Both the position numbers and the translations under genes were made by a program. Below are positions 18,122 to 26,084 of a stretch of 64,000 bases of DNA, in pieces. Numbering within the stretch: position 1 is the first letter of the stretch; the number at the start of each line of letters is the position of its first letter. This DNA comes from an uncultured Christensenella sp. (GTDB lineage Bacteria > Bacillota > Clostridia > Christensenellales > Borkfalkiaceae), in contig CAJKUC010000008.1 of NCBI GenBank assembly GCA_905203015.1, positions 1-64,000 on the forward strand. The letters run 5' to 3'. The notes under the pieces were generated by a model. The model saw only the letters and a list, made by a program, of their open reading frames with translations. It searched no databases and was not told where the DNA came from.

Positions 18122-18151
18122 ATTATACTACCAAGTTGGTAGGTTTGTCAA
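18122..18151 (-). promoter_or_regulatory. copA promoter with palindromic operator in the spacer
   Basis: Minus strand: -35 TTGACA (18146-18151), 18-nt spacer, -10 TATAAT (18122-18127), both perfect consensus. A perfect 7-bp-arm inverted repeat, CTACCAA-N-TTGGTAG (18128-18142), fills the spacer and abuts the -10, where a bound repressor would block RNA polymerase. The rest of the 385-nt gap 18011-18395 holds only this and the rpmF terminator. Confidence 0.75.
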
Positions 18152-18341
18152 CCAATACCGCATACAAAAAATTAAAAAACTTACAAAAAAGCAAAAACTC
18201 GCCTTTTCTGTATCGGAATAGGCGCGATATCTGCGATTCACCCGCGCCCGTTGCCTGCAAAATACATATCCTTTAATACATATCATTCGCGCTTACGCCC
18301 CGAAATTATGCGGCTATATACGATAATTTTTTCTATAACGC

Positions 18342-18370
18342 AAAAAAGCGGGTGCTGTTCGCAGCCCGCC
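18342..18370 (-). terminator. Rho-independent terminator after rpmF
   Basis: Minus strand: a GC-rich stem (GCGGG..TGC with GCA..CCCGC, one bulged base) is followed by six T. It lies about 26 nt past the rpmF stop. Confidence 0.7.
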
Positions 18371-18395
18371 TGAATGCGATGGGATCACAAAGAAA

Positions 18396-18581
18396 TTATT
18401 TCGCTTCTTTCGCCGCAACAACCTCTTTGCCGTCGTAATAACCGCAGTTCTTGCACACTCTGTGCGCTTCGGTCAGTTCGTGGCAATGAGGGCATTCCAC
18501 GAGAGTGGCCGCCGTCGCTTTGTAGTTTGCGAAACGTTTGTTGGTTCTGCTCTTGGATTGTTTACTCTTAGGTACTGCCAT
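18396..18581 (-). CDS. rpmF: 50S ribosomal protein L32
   Basis: 61 residues. The N terminus MAVPKSKQSKSR and the Cys pairs CPHC and CKNC (zinc ribbon, the four-cysteine form) are diagnostic. GAGGTG precedes the ATG at 18581. It follows yceD by 71 nt in the usual yceD-rpmF order. Confidence 0.97.
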   Translation of the reverse strand: MAVPKSKQSKSRTNKRFANYKATAATLVECPHCHELTEAHRVCKNCGYYDGKEVVAAKEAK

Positions 18582-18652
18582 ATTAACACCTCATAATACT
18601 TTTGATTTCTTATTTTTTTCGTCGGAATCATTCAGCCGCCGCTTCGGAGCGC

Positions 18653-19054
18653 TCAATATTCCACGCCTTTGCAATCTTCCCCGCAGGAAAGAGCGCGCGG
18701 CATGCTCCATACGATCGAATCGTAAAACAATTCTTTCAGATCGATGATATTCCCGTCGTAAGCATAATCTTCGCCGTCGCCGTTTCTCGTATAGCGAGCC
18801 TCGATTCCGCCCGTCACTTCCGTTTCCGTTTCTTTAAGGCATCCGGAACACAGCCCTTTCAGGCGGTACTTCACCTCGCCGGATATTTCCACTTCGCCGT
18901 CCTCGAAAATATCGTACGATATCTTCGCCACAGCGTTTCCGCCGAAAGAAACGTAAGGAATATCGATAAGATCTTCGGGCGGATCGAAAGCAAATTCCGC
19001 TTCTCCCGAATACTCTTTCAATCCGTTCAGTTTTTTTACGTCGAGTATCATCAT
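18653..19054 (-). CDS. yceD: YceD/DUF177 family protein
   Basis: 133 residues. A CSGC segment near residue 62 and a Cys pair near the C terminus, plus position immediately before rpmF, identify the DUF177 family. Bacterial YceD has been linked to 23S rRNA accumulation and plant homologues to plastid rRNA processing; the biochemical role is unsettled. It starts with MM; only a weak AAGG precedes it. Confidence 0.88.
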   Translation of the reverse strand: MMILDVKKLNGLKEYSGEAEFAFDPPEDLIDIPYVSFGGNAVAKISYDIFEDGEVEISGEVKYRLKGLCSGCLKETETEVTGGIEARYTRNGDGEDYAYDGNIIDLKELFYDSIVWSMPRALSCGEDCKGVEY

Positions 19055-19069
19055 AAAACCGACCTTAAA

Positions 19070-19098
19070 ATTATATTATATTTAATTGCGTTTGTCAA
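19070..19098 (-). promoter_or_regulatory. Consensus promoter for yceD-rpmF
   Basis: Minus strand: -35 TTGACA (19093-19098), 17-nt spacer, -10 TATAAT (19070-19075), 15 nt before the yceD start. A second TATAAT overlaps at 19075-19080 but with a 12-nt spacer. This allows yceD-rpmF to be transcribed independently of pta-ackA. Confidence 0.8.
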
Positions 19099-19160
19099 CG
19101 TTTTTTCAAGGCTTTTTCGCGGTTTTTAAGAAGTTTTTGTTCCTCTCCGCCGTCAAAGGC

Positions 19161-19183
19161 GCACGCTTTTTGAAAAAGCGTGC
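19161..19183. repeat. Perfect 11-bp-arm hairpin between ackA and yceD
   Basis: GCACGCTTTTT and AAAAAGCGTGC flank a single base. No T-run follows on the minus strand, so it is not a standard terminator. It may be an RNA processing or stability hairpin at the 3' end of the pta-ackA message, or a copy of a dispersed intergenic repeat. Confidence 0.5.
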
Positions 19184-19234
19184 CCGCTCCGCCCGAAAGA
19201 TACGTTCTTCCCTGCTTGCAAATTCCGCCTGATC

Positions 19235-20428
19235 TCACACGAGCGCCAGCGTTTCGCGGGCGATAACGAGTTCTTCATTCGTAGGAATGATCAGCACGCG
19301 CACTTTTGAATTTTTGCCCGTAATGTCGCGGATACTTCCGTCGTTTTTGGAAAGATTCTTTTCTTCGTCGATTTCCAGCCCGAGGTATTCCATATCTTTG
19401 CAGATCGCGCTGCGCACAACGGGCGTATTTTCACCTACGCCTGCGGTAAACACAACGCAATCGAGTCCGTTCATCGCCGCCGCGTATGCGCCCACGTATT
19501 TTTTGCAGGCATACGAGAACATATCGAGCGCGAGTTGCGCGCGTTTGTTTCCCTTTTCCGCTTCCGCCGTAAGATCGCGGAAATCGCTGGATACGCCCGA
19601 AACGCCGAGCATACCGCATTTTTTATTCAGATACGTGAGCATTTCGGAAACGTTCATCCCCTCTTTTCTGGCGATATATTCCGCCGCGGCATAATCGATG
19701 TCTCCGCTACGCGTGCCCATGGGAACGCCCGCAAGCGGCGTAAATCCCATCGACGTATCGATACATTTTCCGCCTTTCACCGCCGTAATCGACGAACCGT
19801 TGCCGAGGTGGCAGGTGACGATTTTCAAATCCTCGATATTTTTTCCGAGATATTTCGCCGCTTCCTGGGAAACGAATTTATGGCTTGTTCCGTGCGCGCC
19901 GTATCTTCTGATCTTATATTTTTCGTAATGCGCGTAATCCACGGCGTACATGTACGCGTATTCGGGCATCGTGAAATGGAACCCAGTATCGAATACGAGC
20001 ACCATGGGCGTATCGGGCATCGCCGCCTTGCACGCTTTCACGCCCACGATCGCCGCGGGATTGTGCAAAGGAGCGAGATCCTTGATCTCTTCCATCTTCA
20101 CCATCGCTTCGTCGGTGACGAGCGCGGGCTGCTTGAAGGCTTCGCCGGAAGCCACTACGCGGTGCCCCACCGCGCCGATTTCGCTCATCGAAGAAATAAC
20201 GCCGATTTTTTTATCCGTAAGCGCTTCGAGAACAAGTTTCACCGCGACGTTGTGATTTTCCATGGGAATTTCTTTTTCCGTCGTTTCGCCTTTCGCCTTA
20301 TGAATCAGTCTGGAATGATCGATTCCGATTCGCTCGCAATTTCCTTTCGCAAGCACGCTTTCCGTCTCCATATCGATCAACTGATATTTCAACGAAGAAC
20401 TTCCCGAATTGATGACAAGAATTTTCAT
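19235..20428 (-). CDS. ackA: Acetate kinase
   Basis: 397 residues, family length. Motifs are NSGSSSLKYQL at the N terminus, GHRVVASGE near 85, DTGFH near 147, HLGNGSS near 208 and FTAGVGEN near 330. It converts acetyl phosphate and ADP to acetate and ATP, the energy-yielding step of acetate fermentation. GAGG lies 7 nt before the ATG. It follows pta by 106 nt on the same strand and the two form the acetate pathway. Confidence 0.97.
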   Translation of the reverse strand: MKILVINSGSSSLKYQLIDMETESVLAKGNCERIGIDHSRLIHKAKGETTEKEIPMENHNVAVKLVLEALTDKKIGVISSMSEIGAVGHRVVASGEAFKQPALVTDEAMVKMEEIKDLAPLHNPAAIVGVKACKAAMPDTPMVLVFDTGFHFTMPEYAYMYAVDYAHYEKYKIRRYGAHGTSHKFVSQEAAKYLGKNIEDLKIVTCHLGNGSSITAVKGGKCIDTSMGFTPLAGVPMGTRSGDIDYAAAEYIARKEGMNVSEMLTYLNKKCGMLGVSGVSSDFRDLTAEAEKGNKRAQLALDMFSYACKKYVGAYAAAMNGLDCVVFTAGVGENTPVVRSAICKDMEYLGLEIDEEKNLSKNDGSIRDITGKNSKVRVLIIPTNEELVIARETLALV

Positions 20429-20534
20429 TATTTACCTCAAACGTATTTATTTTCGTTTTTCTTAGTATCGGATTTTCCGTTTTTCCTTTGGAATCACGCG
20501 GAACAAGCGGAAAAAGTGCGATGATCGCGCATCA

Positions 20535-21533
20535 TTACAGTTGCGTCTGCAACGCCGTAATCGCCACGGCCGCTACGATATCTTCGGATTTGCAACCTCT
20601 CGAAAGATCGTTCAACGGCTTTGCAAAGCCCTGACAAATCGGGCCTACCGCCATAAATCCGCCGAGACGTTCCGCAATCTTATAGCCGATATTTCCCGCC
20701 TGCAAATCGGGGAAAATAAAGACGTTCGCCTTACCCGCCACATCCGATCCGGGTGCTTTCAACGCCGCTACGGAAGGAACGATCGCCGCGTCGAACTGCA
20801 ATTCGCCGTCAAGTTTGATTTCGGGGGCTTTTTCTTTCGCGATCTTCGCCGCTTCCGCCACCATCGTCACGTTATCGTGTTTCGCGCTGCCCTTCGTGGA
20901 GAAGGAAAGCATCGCCACTTTCGGATCGATCCCCGCGATTTCTTTCGCGGATTTCGCCGTAGCGATCGCGCAATCGGCAAGCCCTTCGGAAGTGTACGTG
21001 GGGTTCAGACCGCAATCGGCGAACACCACCAGTCCGTCGGGACAGTACTGATTGCCCTGCGGCGGGCAGATCATAAGATTGAACGAAGAAACGGAAGAAA
21101 CGCCGGGCGCCGTTTTAATGATCTGAAGACCGGGGCGCAGCGTGTTTGCCGTAGAATGGCACGCGCCGGAAACCAGCCCGTCTACGTCGCCCTCTTTCAG
21201 CATCATCGCGCCGAAATACGTGCCGTCTTTCAGCAGTTTTTCCGCCTGATCGGGCGTCATACCCTTGGAAGCGCGCAATTCGCAAAGGCGCGCGTTATAA
21301 CGGGGCAGATCGGGAGAAGTAAGCGGATTAACGATCGTAACGCCCGTCAGATCCACATCGGGATTCGCCTTTTTGATTTCGTTCTCGTCGCCGAGAAGCA
21401 CGATTTTCGCCACACCCTCTTTCGTAGCGTCGGCAGCCGCTTTCACCACGCGGGAATCTTCGCCTTCGCAAAGAACGATCGTCTTGTGAAGGGCTTTTGC
21501 TTTTTCTTTGATTTCGTCAAGTACGTTTTTCAT
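20535..21533 (-). CDS. pta: Phosphate acetyltransferase
   Basis: 332 residues from MKNVLDEI, the size of the short (Bacillus/Clostridium) Pta. It contains the PTA_PTB domain, with VLCEGED near the N terminus, the GLVSGACHSTA segment near 130 and the LGLNPT-like DCGLNPTYTSE near 200. It interconverts acetyl-CoA and acetyl phosphate. The frame stays open to 21755, but those residues overlap the promoter and look like translated leader. GGGAG precedes the ATG at 21533. Operon with ackA; divergent from tmcAL. Confidence 0.96.
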   Translation of the reverse strand: MKNVLDEIKEKAKALHKTIVLCEGEDSRVVKAAADATKEGVAKIVLLGDENEIKKANPDVDLTGVTIVNPLTSPDLPRYNARLCELRASKGMTPDQAEKLLKDGTYFGAMMLKEGDVDGLVSGACHSTANTLRPGLQIIKTAPGVSSVSSFNLMICPPQGNQYCPDGLVVFADCGLNPTYTSEGLADCAIATAKSAKEIAGIDPKVAMLSFSTKGSAKHDNVTMVAEAAKIAKEKAPEIKLDGELQFDAAIVPSVAALKAPGSDVAGKANVFIFPDLQAGNIGYKIAERLGGFMAVGPICQGFAKPLNDLSRGCKSEDIVAAVAITALQTQL

Positions 21534-21656
21534 TTTTCGATTATCTCCCGTAAACGCTTTATTTTTTTTATATTTTCGTGTATAATTTTTTCGCGGGCAA
21601 AATATAGCCGCGAAGAAATAGCGGGCACAGGTAACACGCCCGAAACTTCTTTTTAA

Positions 21657-21685
21657 ATTATAGCATATCGGTTTGCGATTGTAAA
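21657..21685 (-). promoter_or_regulatory. Sigma-A-type promoter for pta-ackA
   Basis: Minus strand: -35 TTTACA (21680-21685), 17-nt spacer, -10 TATAAT (21657-21662), leaving a leader of about 115 nt before the pta ATG. Confidence 0.75.
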
Positions 21686-21723
21686 GAAAAAACGGGGCAA
21701 AACAAGGAAAACGAAACATAAAA

Positions 21724-22872
21724 ATGAAAATTTGCGGAATTATTTGCGAGTACAATCCTTTTCATAACGGACACATATATCATATCACAGAAGCAAAACG
21801 CCGTTCGGGCGCGGACGCGATCGTCTGTATTCTCGGCGAACATTTCACCCAGCGCGGCGAAGCCGCCGTACTGCCCGCCGCAGTGCGCGCAAAACACGCG
21901 ATTCTCGGCGGAGCGGACGCGGTGATTTCCCTGCCCGCGGTGTTCGCAACGTCACCCGCGGAGATTTTCGCGCGGGGGGCGATTTCGATTCTTTCTTCTC
22001 TTCCCGCATTTTCTTTTCTTTCTTTCGGCGCGGAACACGCCGACTCGGATTTTTTTGCCGCCGCGGAAATCCTGAACGACGAATCTTCCTATGCGGAAAC
22101 GATGAAAAAATATCTTTCGCAAGGCGATTCGTTTGCTCTTTCGCGGGAAAAAGCCCTGAAGGGCACCGCCGCGTTCCCGCTTTTATCTTCGCCGAACGAC
22201 GTGCTCGCCCTGGAATACGCCCGCGCTCTTCTGCCGAAAAAACGCGCCATAACGCTGCTGCCTGTCGAACGGATCGGCGCATATAAAAAAGAAGAACTGA
22301 CGGGAAGCATTTCTTCCGCCGCGGCGATCCGCGCAGCGGTAAAAAACGGCTGTGTGCCGTGCGCGGAAACGGGCGTGCCCGAATTTACGGCAAACGATCT
22401 TTCGCGGGGATATTTCGATCAGAGCACGCTTCTTGCCGCCGAAAAAATATCTCTTCTGAAAACGCCCCGCAACGTGCTTGCCGCTACGCTCGATTGTACG
22501 GAAGGGCTGGAAAACGCGTTGTTCAAAGCGGCGGGAAACGGGAAAGACGTTATAAAAGCCCTTACTTCCCGCCGTTACACCGCTTCGCGGATCAGGCGGA
22601 TATGTCTGCAGAATCTGCTCGGAATCCGCAGAAATTTTATCGATCGATGCCTTACGTCCCCGCTGTATATAAAGCCGCTTGCCGTTAAAAAAGGCAGAGA
22701 AGACGTACTTTCCGCCCTTGCGGCGGGCAGTCTTCCCTGCGTGATCCGCCACGCCGACGAAATCGCCCTTTCCGGCGTAGCGAAAAAATGTTTTGAAACG
22801 GAGAAACTCGCGCAAAAAATTTATTCCGCCGTAACGAATCGTTACGACGGAACAAACACTTTATTTTATTGA
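21724..22872 (+). CDS. tmcAL: tRNA(Met) cytidine acetate ligase TmcAL
   Basis: 382 residues. The nucleotidyltransferase motif HNGH (in YNPFHNGHIYH, near residue 15) and the FTQRGE segment near 43 identify the YlbM/TmcAL family. The enzyme adenylates acetate and acetylates C34 of elongator tRNA-Met, improving AUA/AUG discrimination. It lies head to head with pta-ackA, which is consistent with a role tied to acetate supply, though that link is inference. The ribosome binding site is weak (AAGGAAAA, about 13 nt upstream). Confidence 0.9.
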   Translation: MKICGIICEYNPFHNGHIYHITEAKRRSGADAIVCILGEHFTQRGEAAVLPAAVRAKHAILGGADAVISLPAVFATSPAEIFARGAISILSSLPAFSFLSFGAEHADSDFFAAAEILNDESSYAETMKKYLSQGDSFALSREKALKGTAAFPLLSSPNDVLALEYARALLPKKRAITLLPVERIGAYKKEELTGSISSAAAIRAAVKNGCVPCAETGVPEFTANDLSRGYFDQSTLLAAEKISLLKTPRNVLAATLDCTEGLENALFKAAGNGKDVIKALTSRRYTASRIRRICLQNLLGIRRNFIDRCLTSPLYIKPLAVKKGREDVLSALAAGSLPCVIRHADEIALSGVAKKCFETEKLAQKIYSAVTNRYDGTNTLFY

Positions 22873-22993
22873 TTTGTTTCGTTATTCTCATCCGGGAAAA
22901 ACCGTTGTCATCCGATAAGCAATGATTTTACGCAACGTCGGGAAAGGACGCTTTTCGTTCGTTGCTTCTTATACGATATGCGCGCGCTTCTCG

Positions 22994-23977
22994 TTATTTT
23001 TCGTAGCGTACTTCATTCGGCGCCGAGCCGTCCTTAAAAAACGCGCTGAGATTTTCGCACGTCGTTTCGGCGATGTTTTCCAGCGCCTCGTTCGTAAGAT
23101 ACGCCTGATGCGACGTTACGAGAACGTTCGGCATGGAGATCAGACGGGCAAGCGTATCGTCATCCAGAATATGCCCGGAAATATCGCGGAAAAACACGTC
23201 GCCCTCTTCTTCGTACACATCGAGGCACGCTGCGCCGATCTTCCGATCTTTGATCCCCTGCAGCAACGCCTCGGCGTCGATCAGCCCGCCGCGCGACGTG
23301 TTCACGATCACCACGCCTTTTTTCATTTCGGCGATCGTTTCCGCATTGATCATATGATGCGTTTCTTCCGTAAGCGGGCAATGCAGAGAAATCACGTCGC
23401 TGTTTTTAAAAATTTCGTCAAGCGATACGTAATAATCTTCTTTCCCCGGAAATTTATCGTACGCCAGTATCTTCATGCCGAAGCCTTTGCATATATCGAT
23501 GAATACTTTTCCGATTTTTCCCGTGCCGATCACGCCCACCGTCTTTCCGTGCAGATCGAAGCCCGCGAGTCGATTAAGGCTGAAATTAAAATCGCGGGTA
23601 CGAATATAGGCTTTGTGCGTACGCCGCACGGAAGTGAGCAGCATCGCCATGGCATGTTCGGCAACGGCATACGGAGAATACGCAGGCACGCGCATACACG
23701 TGATTTTATCCTTTGCGTATTTCAGATCTACGTTGTTATACCCCGCGCAGCGCAGAGCGACGACGGGAATATTATGCTGGCGCAACTTGTCGATCACGGG
23801 CGCGCTCAGTTCGTCGTTGACGAAAACGCAGACGCCGTCGCAACCCTTTGCAAGATCCGCCGTATCTTCCGAAAGTTTCGTTTCAAAATATTTGAATTTG
23901 AAATCGTACTTCTCCCCGTATTTTTCAAAAGAAGTTTTATCGTATTCTTTCGCGTCGAAAAAGGCTATTTTTTTCAT
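22994..23977 (-). CDS. ldhA: D-lactate dehydrogenase (D-2-hydroxyacid dehydrogenase family)
   Basis: 327 residues from MKKIAFFD. The Rossmann motif GxGxxG is GVIGTGKIG near 150; catalytic Arg (NTSRGGLID near 232), Glu (DVYEEEG near 260) and His (TSHQAYLT near 293) are all present. The YE.EGDVFFRD segment and the sequence around it favour D-LDH over other 2-hydroxyacid dehydrogenases. It reduces pyruvate to D-lactate with NADH. GGGAG lies 10 nt before the ATG at 23977; a GTG three codons upstream is less likely. The leader contains an inverted repeat (24090-24123). Confidence 0.9.
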   Translation of the reverse strand: MKKIAFFDAKEYDKTSFEKYGEKYDFKFKYFETKLSEDTADLAKGCDGVCVFVNDELSAPVIDKLRQHNIPVVALRCAGYNNVDLKYAKDKITCMRVPAYSPYAVAEHAMAMLLTSVRRTHKAYIRTRDFNFSLNRLAGFDLHGKTVGVIGTGKIGKVFIDICKGFGMKILAYDKFPGKEDYYVSLDEIFKNSDVISLHCPLTEETHHMINAETIAEMKKGVVIVNTSRGGLIDAEALLQGIKDRKIGAACLDVYEEEGDVFFRDISGHILDDDTLARLISMPNVLVTSHQAYLTNEALENIAETTCENLSAFFKDGSAPNEVRYEK

Positions 23978-24089
23978 ATGATTCACACTCCCGAAAAATG
24001 ATTTGCGCCGCGTTTTACCGCATTGCCCGTTAAATCGTTTTTACCCGCACACGACACCCTCCGGAGATTCCGCCTTTACGCACAAGGAA

Positions 24090-24123
24090 ATATTTGTTCG
24101 CGCGCACGCGCCCGAGCAAATAT
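24090..24123. repeat. Inverted repeat in the D-LDH upstream region
   Basis: ATATTTGTTCG (24090-24100) and CGAGCAAATAT (24113-24123) match at 10 of 11 positions around a GC-rich 12-nt centre. It lies 113 nt upstream of the D-LDH start in a region with TATAAT-like boxes. It does not match the Rex consensus. It could be an operator or a leader hairpin. Confidence 0.45.
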
Positions 24124-24249
24124 ATTATATCGTACGGATATTACAATTTTATTATACCCTGTTTTTATGCTTTTTAACGCATTTTCCGATTTTTCCATTT
24201 TCGTAAAAAATACGCAAACGTTCAGCCGCATTCAAAAGCGGTTACCTCG

Positions 24250-24864
24250 TCACAATCTCGACGGACATTCCGTCTTTTTCGTCTGGTCCGCAGGCGGCGT
24301 TGCTCTGCGTGCGGAAAATTGCTTCACCCACGTTCTCGTATAATCGCAAAGAGCATCCAGTTGAACGGCGGAATACCCTCTGCAATAACGCACGTATTCG
24401 CAAAGCAGCCCTTCCACGAAGATATTTATTTCCAGTTCGAGATACCTTTTATCTTTTAAAAGAGGCGAAGAATAGCACAGTTCCAGAAATTTATTCGACG
24501 CAATCGCCGTAAGTTTTTTTGCCGTGAAAAGAAAATCGTTCGATTTACAGAGCAATTTATAATTTTCGTTATTCTCGCGCACATACTCGAAAACGCTATC
24601 GATAAACTGTTCGATATTCGTAGGCGATAAAAGGCGAGAATTATCGAAGAATATGTCGATCAATTCGTTTTCGTAATCTTCTGCCACGCCGTAAATATCG
24701 TCGTAATGCGAATAAAACGCTCCTCTGCTGATTTCCGCCCGTTCGCAAAGTTCGCGGATCGTGATTTTCGATATCTCCCCCTTTTCCGAAAGCATCTCCG
24801 CAAACACCTGTTTGATCAGCCGCTTCGTCTTTCTCGAAGAATTATTGATATTCTGCACCTTCAT
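24250..24864 (-). CDS. TetR family transcriptional regulator
   Basis: 204 residues from MKVQNINNS. An N-terminal helix-turn-helix is clear (ITIRELCERAEISRGAFYSHY, about 34-54) and the C-terminal ligand domain is variable. It lies divergent to the lipid kinase/ABC genes, with operator-like repeats of ACAGTGT in between, so it probably represses itself and that group. The ATG at 24864 was chosen because the upstream TTG frame overlaps the inverted repeat. The ribosome binding site is poor. The ligand is unknown. Confidence 0.88.
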   Translation of the reverse strand: MKVQNINNSSRKTKRLIKQVFAEMLSEKGEISKITIRELCERAEISRGAFYSHYDDIYGVAEDYENELIDIFFDNSRLLSPTNIEQFIDSVFEYVRENNENYKLLCKSNDFLFTAKKLTAIASNKFLELCYSSPLLKDKRYLELEINIFVEGLLCEYVRYCRGYSAVQLDALCDYTRTWVKQFSARRATPPADQTKKTECPSRL

Positions 24865-24893
24865 TTTACTTCTTTTTTGCACAATTTTTAGTA

Positions 24894-24993
24894 CAGTGTT
24901 CAAATTTCAACACTGACGCATTTTTTGTGCTTTCCTTTTTCGATTTTTTGTATTATTATTATACCATGAACAGTGTGGAAATGTCAACAGTGT
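24894..24993. promoter_or_regulatory. Cluster of four ACAGTGT operator-like elements
   Basis: A perfect inverted repeat CAGTGTT-N8-AACACTG (24894-24915) is followed by two direct copies of AACAGTGT at 24969-24976 and 24986-24993. The direct copies lie in the spacer and over the -35 of the TetR promoter. This arrangement fits autoregulation by the adjacent TetR protein and control of the divergent plus-strand genes. Confidence 0.65.
24958..24987 (-). promoter_or_regulatory. Consensus promoter for the TetR gene
   Basis: Minus strand: -35 TTGACA (24982-24987), 18-nt spacer containing an AACAGTGT copy, -10 TATAAT (24958-24963). The leader to the ATG is about 90 nt and contains the inverted repeat. 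Confidence 0.75.
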
Positions 24994-25130
24994 TTAAATG
25001 TTTTTCGTAAAATATTTTATTCCGATACAAAACGCCCTCTGAGAAAGAGGCGGATACGGTAACGATTGCGAAAAGCAAGGGCACGAAACGAAAGCGACCC
25101 CGCGCGAAAACAACGGAGGATTTACCGAAG

Positions 25131-26015
25131 ATGAAATATCACGTATTGTACAACCCGCTTGCGGGGCTCGGAAAAGAAGAAAACGGACTTTCCTGCGCCG
25201 AAAAACTTTTAGACGGAAAAGACGCGGAATTTACCGACGTAACGAAAGCGGAAAATTTCGACGCGCTTTTCGCCTCTTTGAATAAAGACGACGTAATCGT
25301 TCTTTGCGGCGGCGACGGCACGTTGAATCGGTTTGTAAATTCTATTCCCTACATTCCCGAAAACGACATTCTGTATTACCCCGCGGGCAACGGCAACGAT
25401 TTCTATCGCGACGTAGCCGAAAACGGCGACAAAAACGCCGACGGGCTCTGCGACATTAAGCCTTATATTTTAAAACTGCCCACCGTTGCCGTAAACGGAA
25501 AAACCTGTCGTTTTTTAAACAACGTGGGCTTCGGAATCGACGGCTACTGCTGCGAAACGGGAGATCGGCTGCACAAAGAAAAACCCGATAAAAAAATCAG
25601 TTATTCCGGCATTGCCGTAAAGGGATTATTGTTCCATTTCAAACCCGTCAACGCGGTAGTCACCGTAGACGGAAAAGAATTCCGTTATAAAAACGTATGG
25701 CTTGCCCCTACGATGAACGGAAAATACTACGGCGGCGGCATGATTCCCGCGCCCGATCAGAAACGGCTGAACGGCGACGGCACGGTATCCGTAATGATCA
25801 TGTATGCAAAAAGCAAACTAAAAACGCTGATGGTATTCCCCTCAATATTCAAGGGCGAACACGTAAAACACAACGAAATGGTGGACGTGAAGCAGGGTAA
25901 GGACATTAAAGTGGTGTTCGATCGCCCCACCGCGTTACAGATCGACGGCGAAACGATTCCGAACGTAACGGAATACCGCGTTACCGCCGCAGGCGTGGAA
26001 ACAAGAGCAAACTGA
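25131..26015 (+). CDS. Diacylglycerol/lipid kinase family protein
   Basis: 294 residues. The DAGK catalytic motif GGDGTLN is near residue 61, with the N-terminal NPLAG nucleotide loop. The family (DgkB/YegS/sphingosine kinase) phosphorylates lipid hydroxyls using ATP at the membrane. The true substrate is unknown. GGAGG lies 11 nt before the ATG. It is first in the plus-strand group after the TetR operator region, 69 nt ahead of the first ABC ATPase, suggesting a membrane-lipid or envelope response together with the transporter. Confidence 0.88.
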   Translation: MKYHVLYNPLAGLGKEENGLSCAEKLLDGKDAEFTDVTKAENFDALFASLNKDDVIVLCGGDGTLNRFVNSIPYIPENDILYYPAGNGNDFYRDVAENGDKNADGLCDIKPYILKLPTVAVNGKTCRFLNNVGFGIDGYCCETGDRLHKEKPDKKISYSGIAVKGLLFHFKPVNAVVTVDGKEFRYKNVWLAPTMNGKYYGGGMIPAPDQKRLNGDGTVSVMIMYAKSKLKTLMVFPSIFKGEHVKHNEMVDVKQGKDIKVVFDRPTALQIDGETIPNVTEYRVTAAGVETRAN

Positions 26016-26084
26016 AATCGTTAAATTTTTTAGGCACAGAGTTATCGCGGGAAAAGATGAAATAACATTATAAGGAGCAAACTT

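Noticed and set aside
21581..21586. TATAAT on the plus strand as a tmcAL promoter
   Set aside because: The -35 is poor (TTTATT) and the leader would be about 135 nt through the pta promoter; left unassigned.
20541..21656. 371-codon plus-strand frame opposite pta
   Set aside because: Antisense to pta and running through its promoter; no support.
22922..24001. 359-codon plus-strand frame opposite D-lactate dehydrogenase
   Set aside because: Antisense shadow of a clear gene with no initiation signals.
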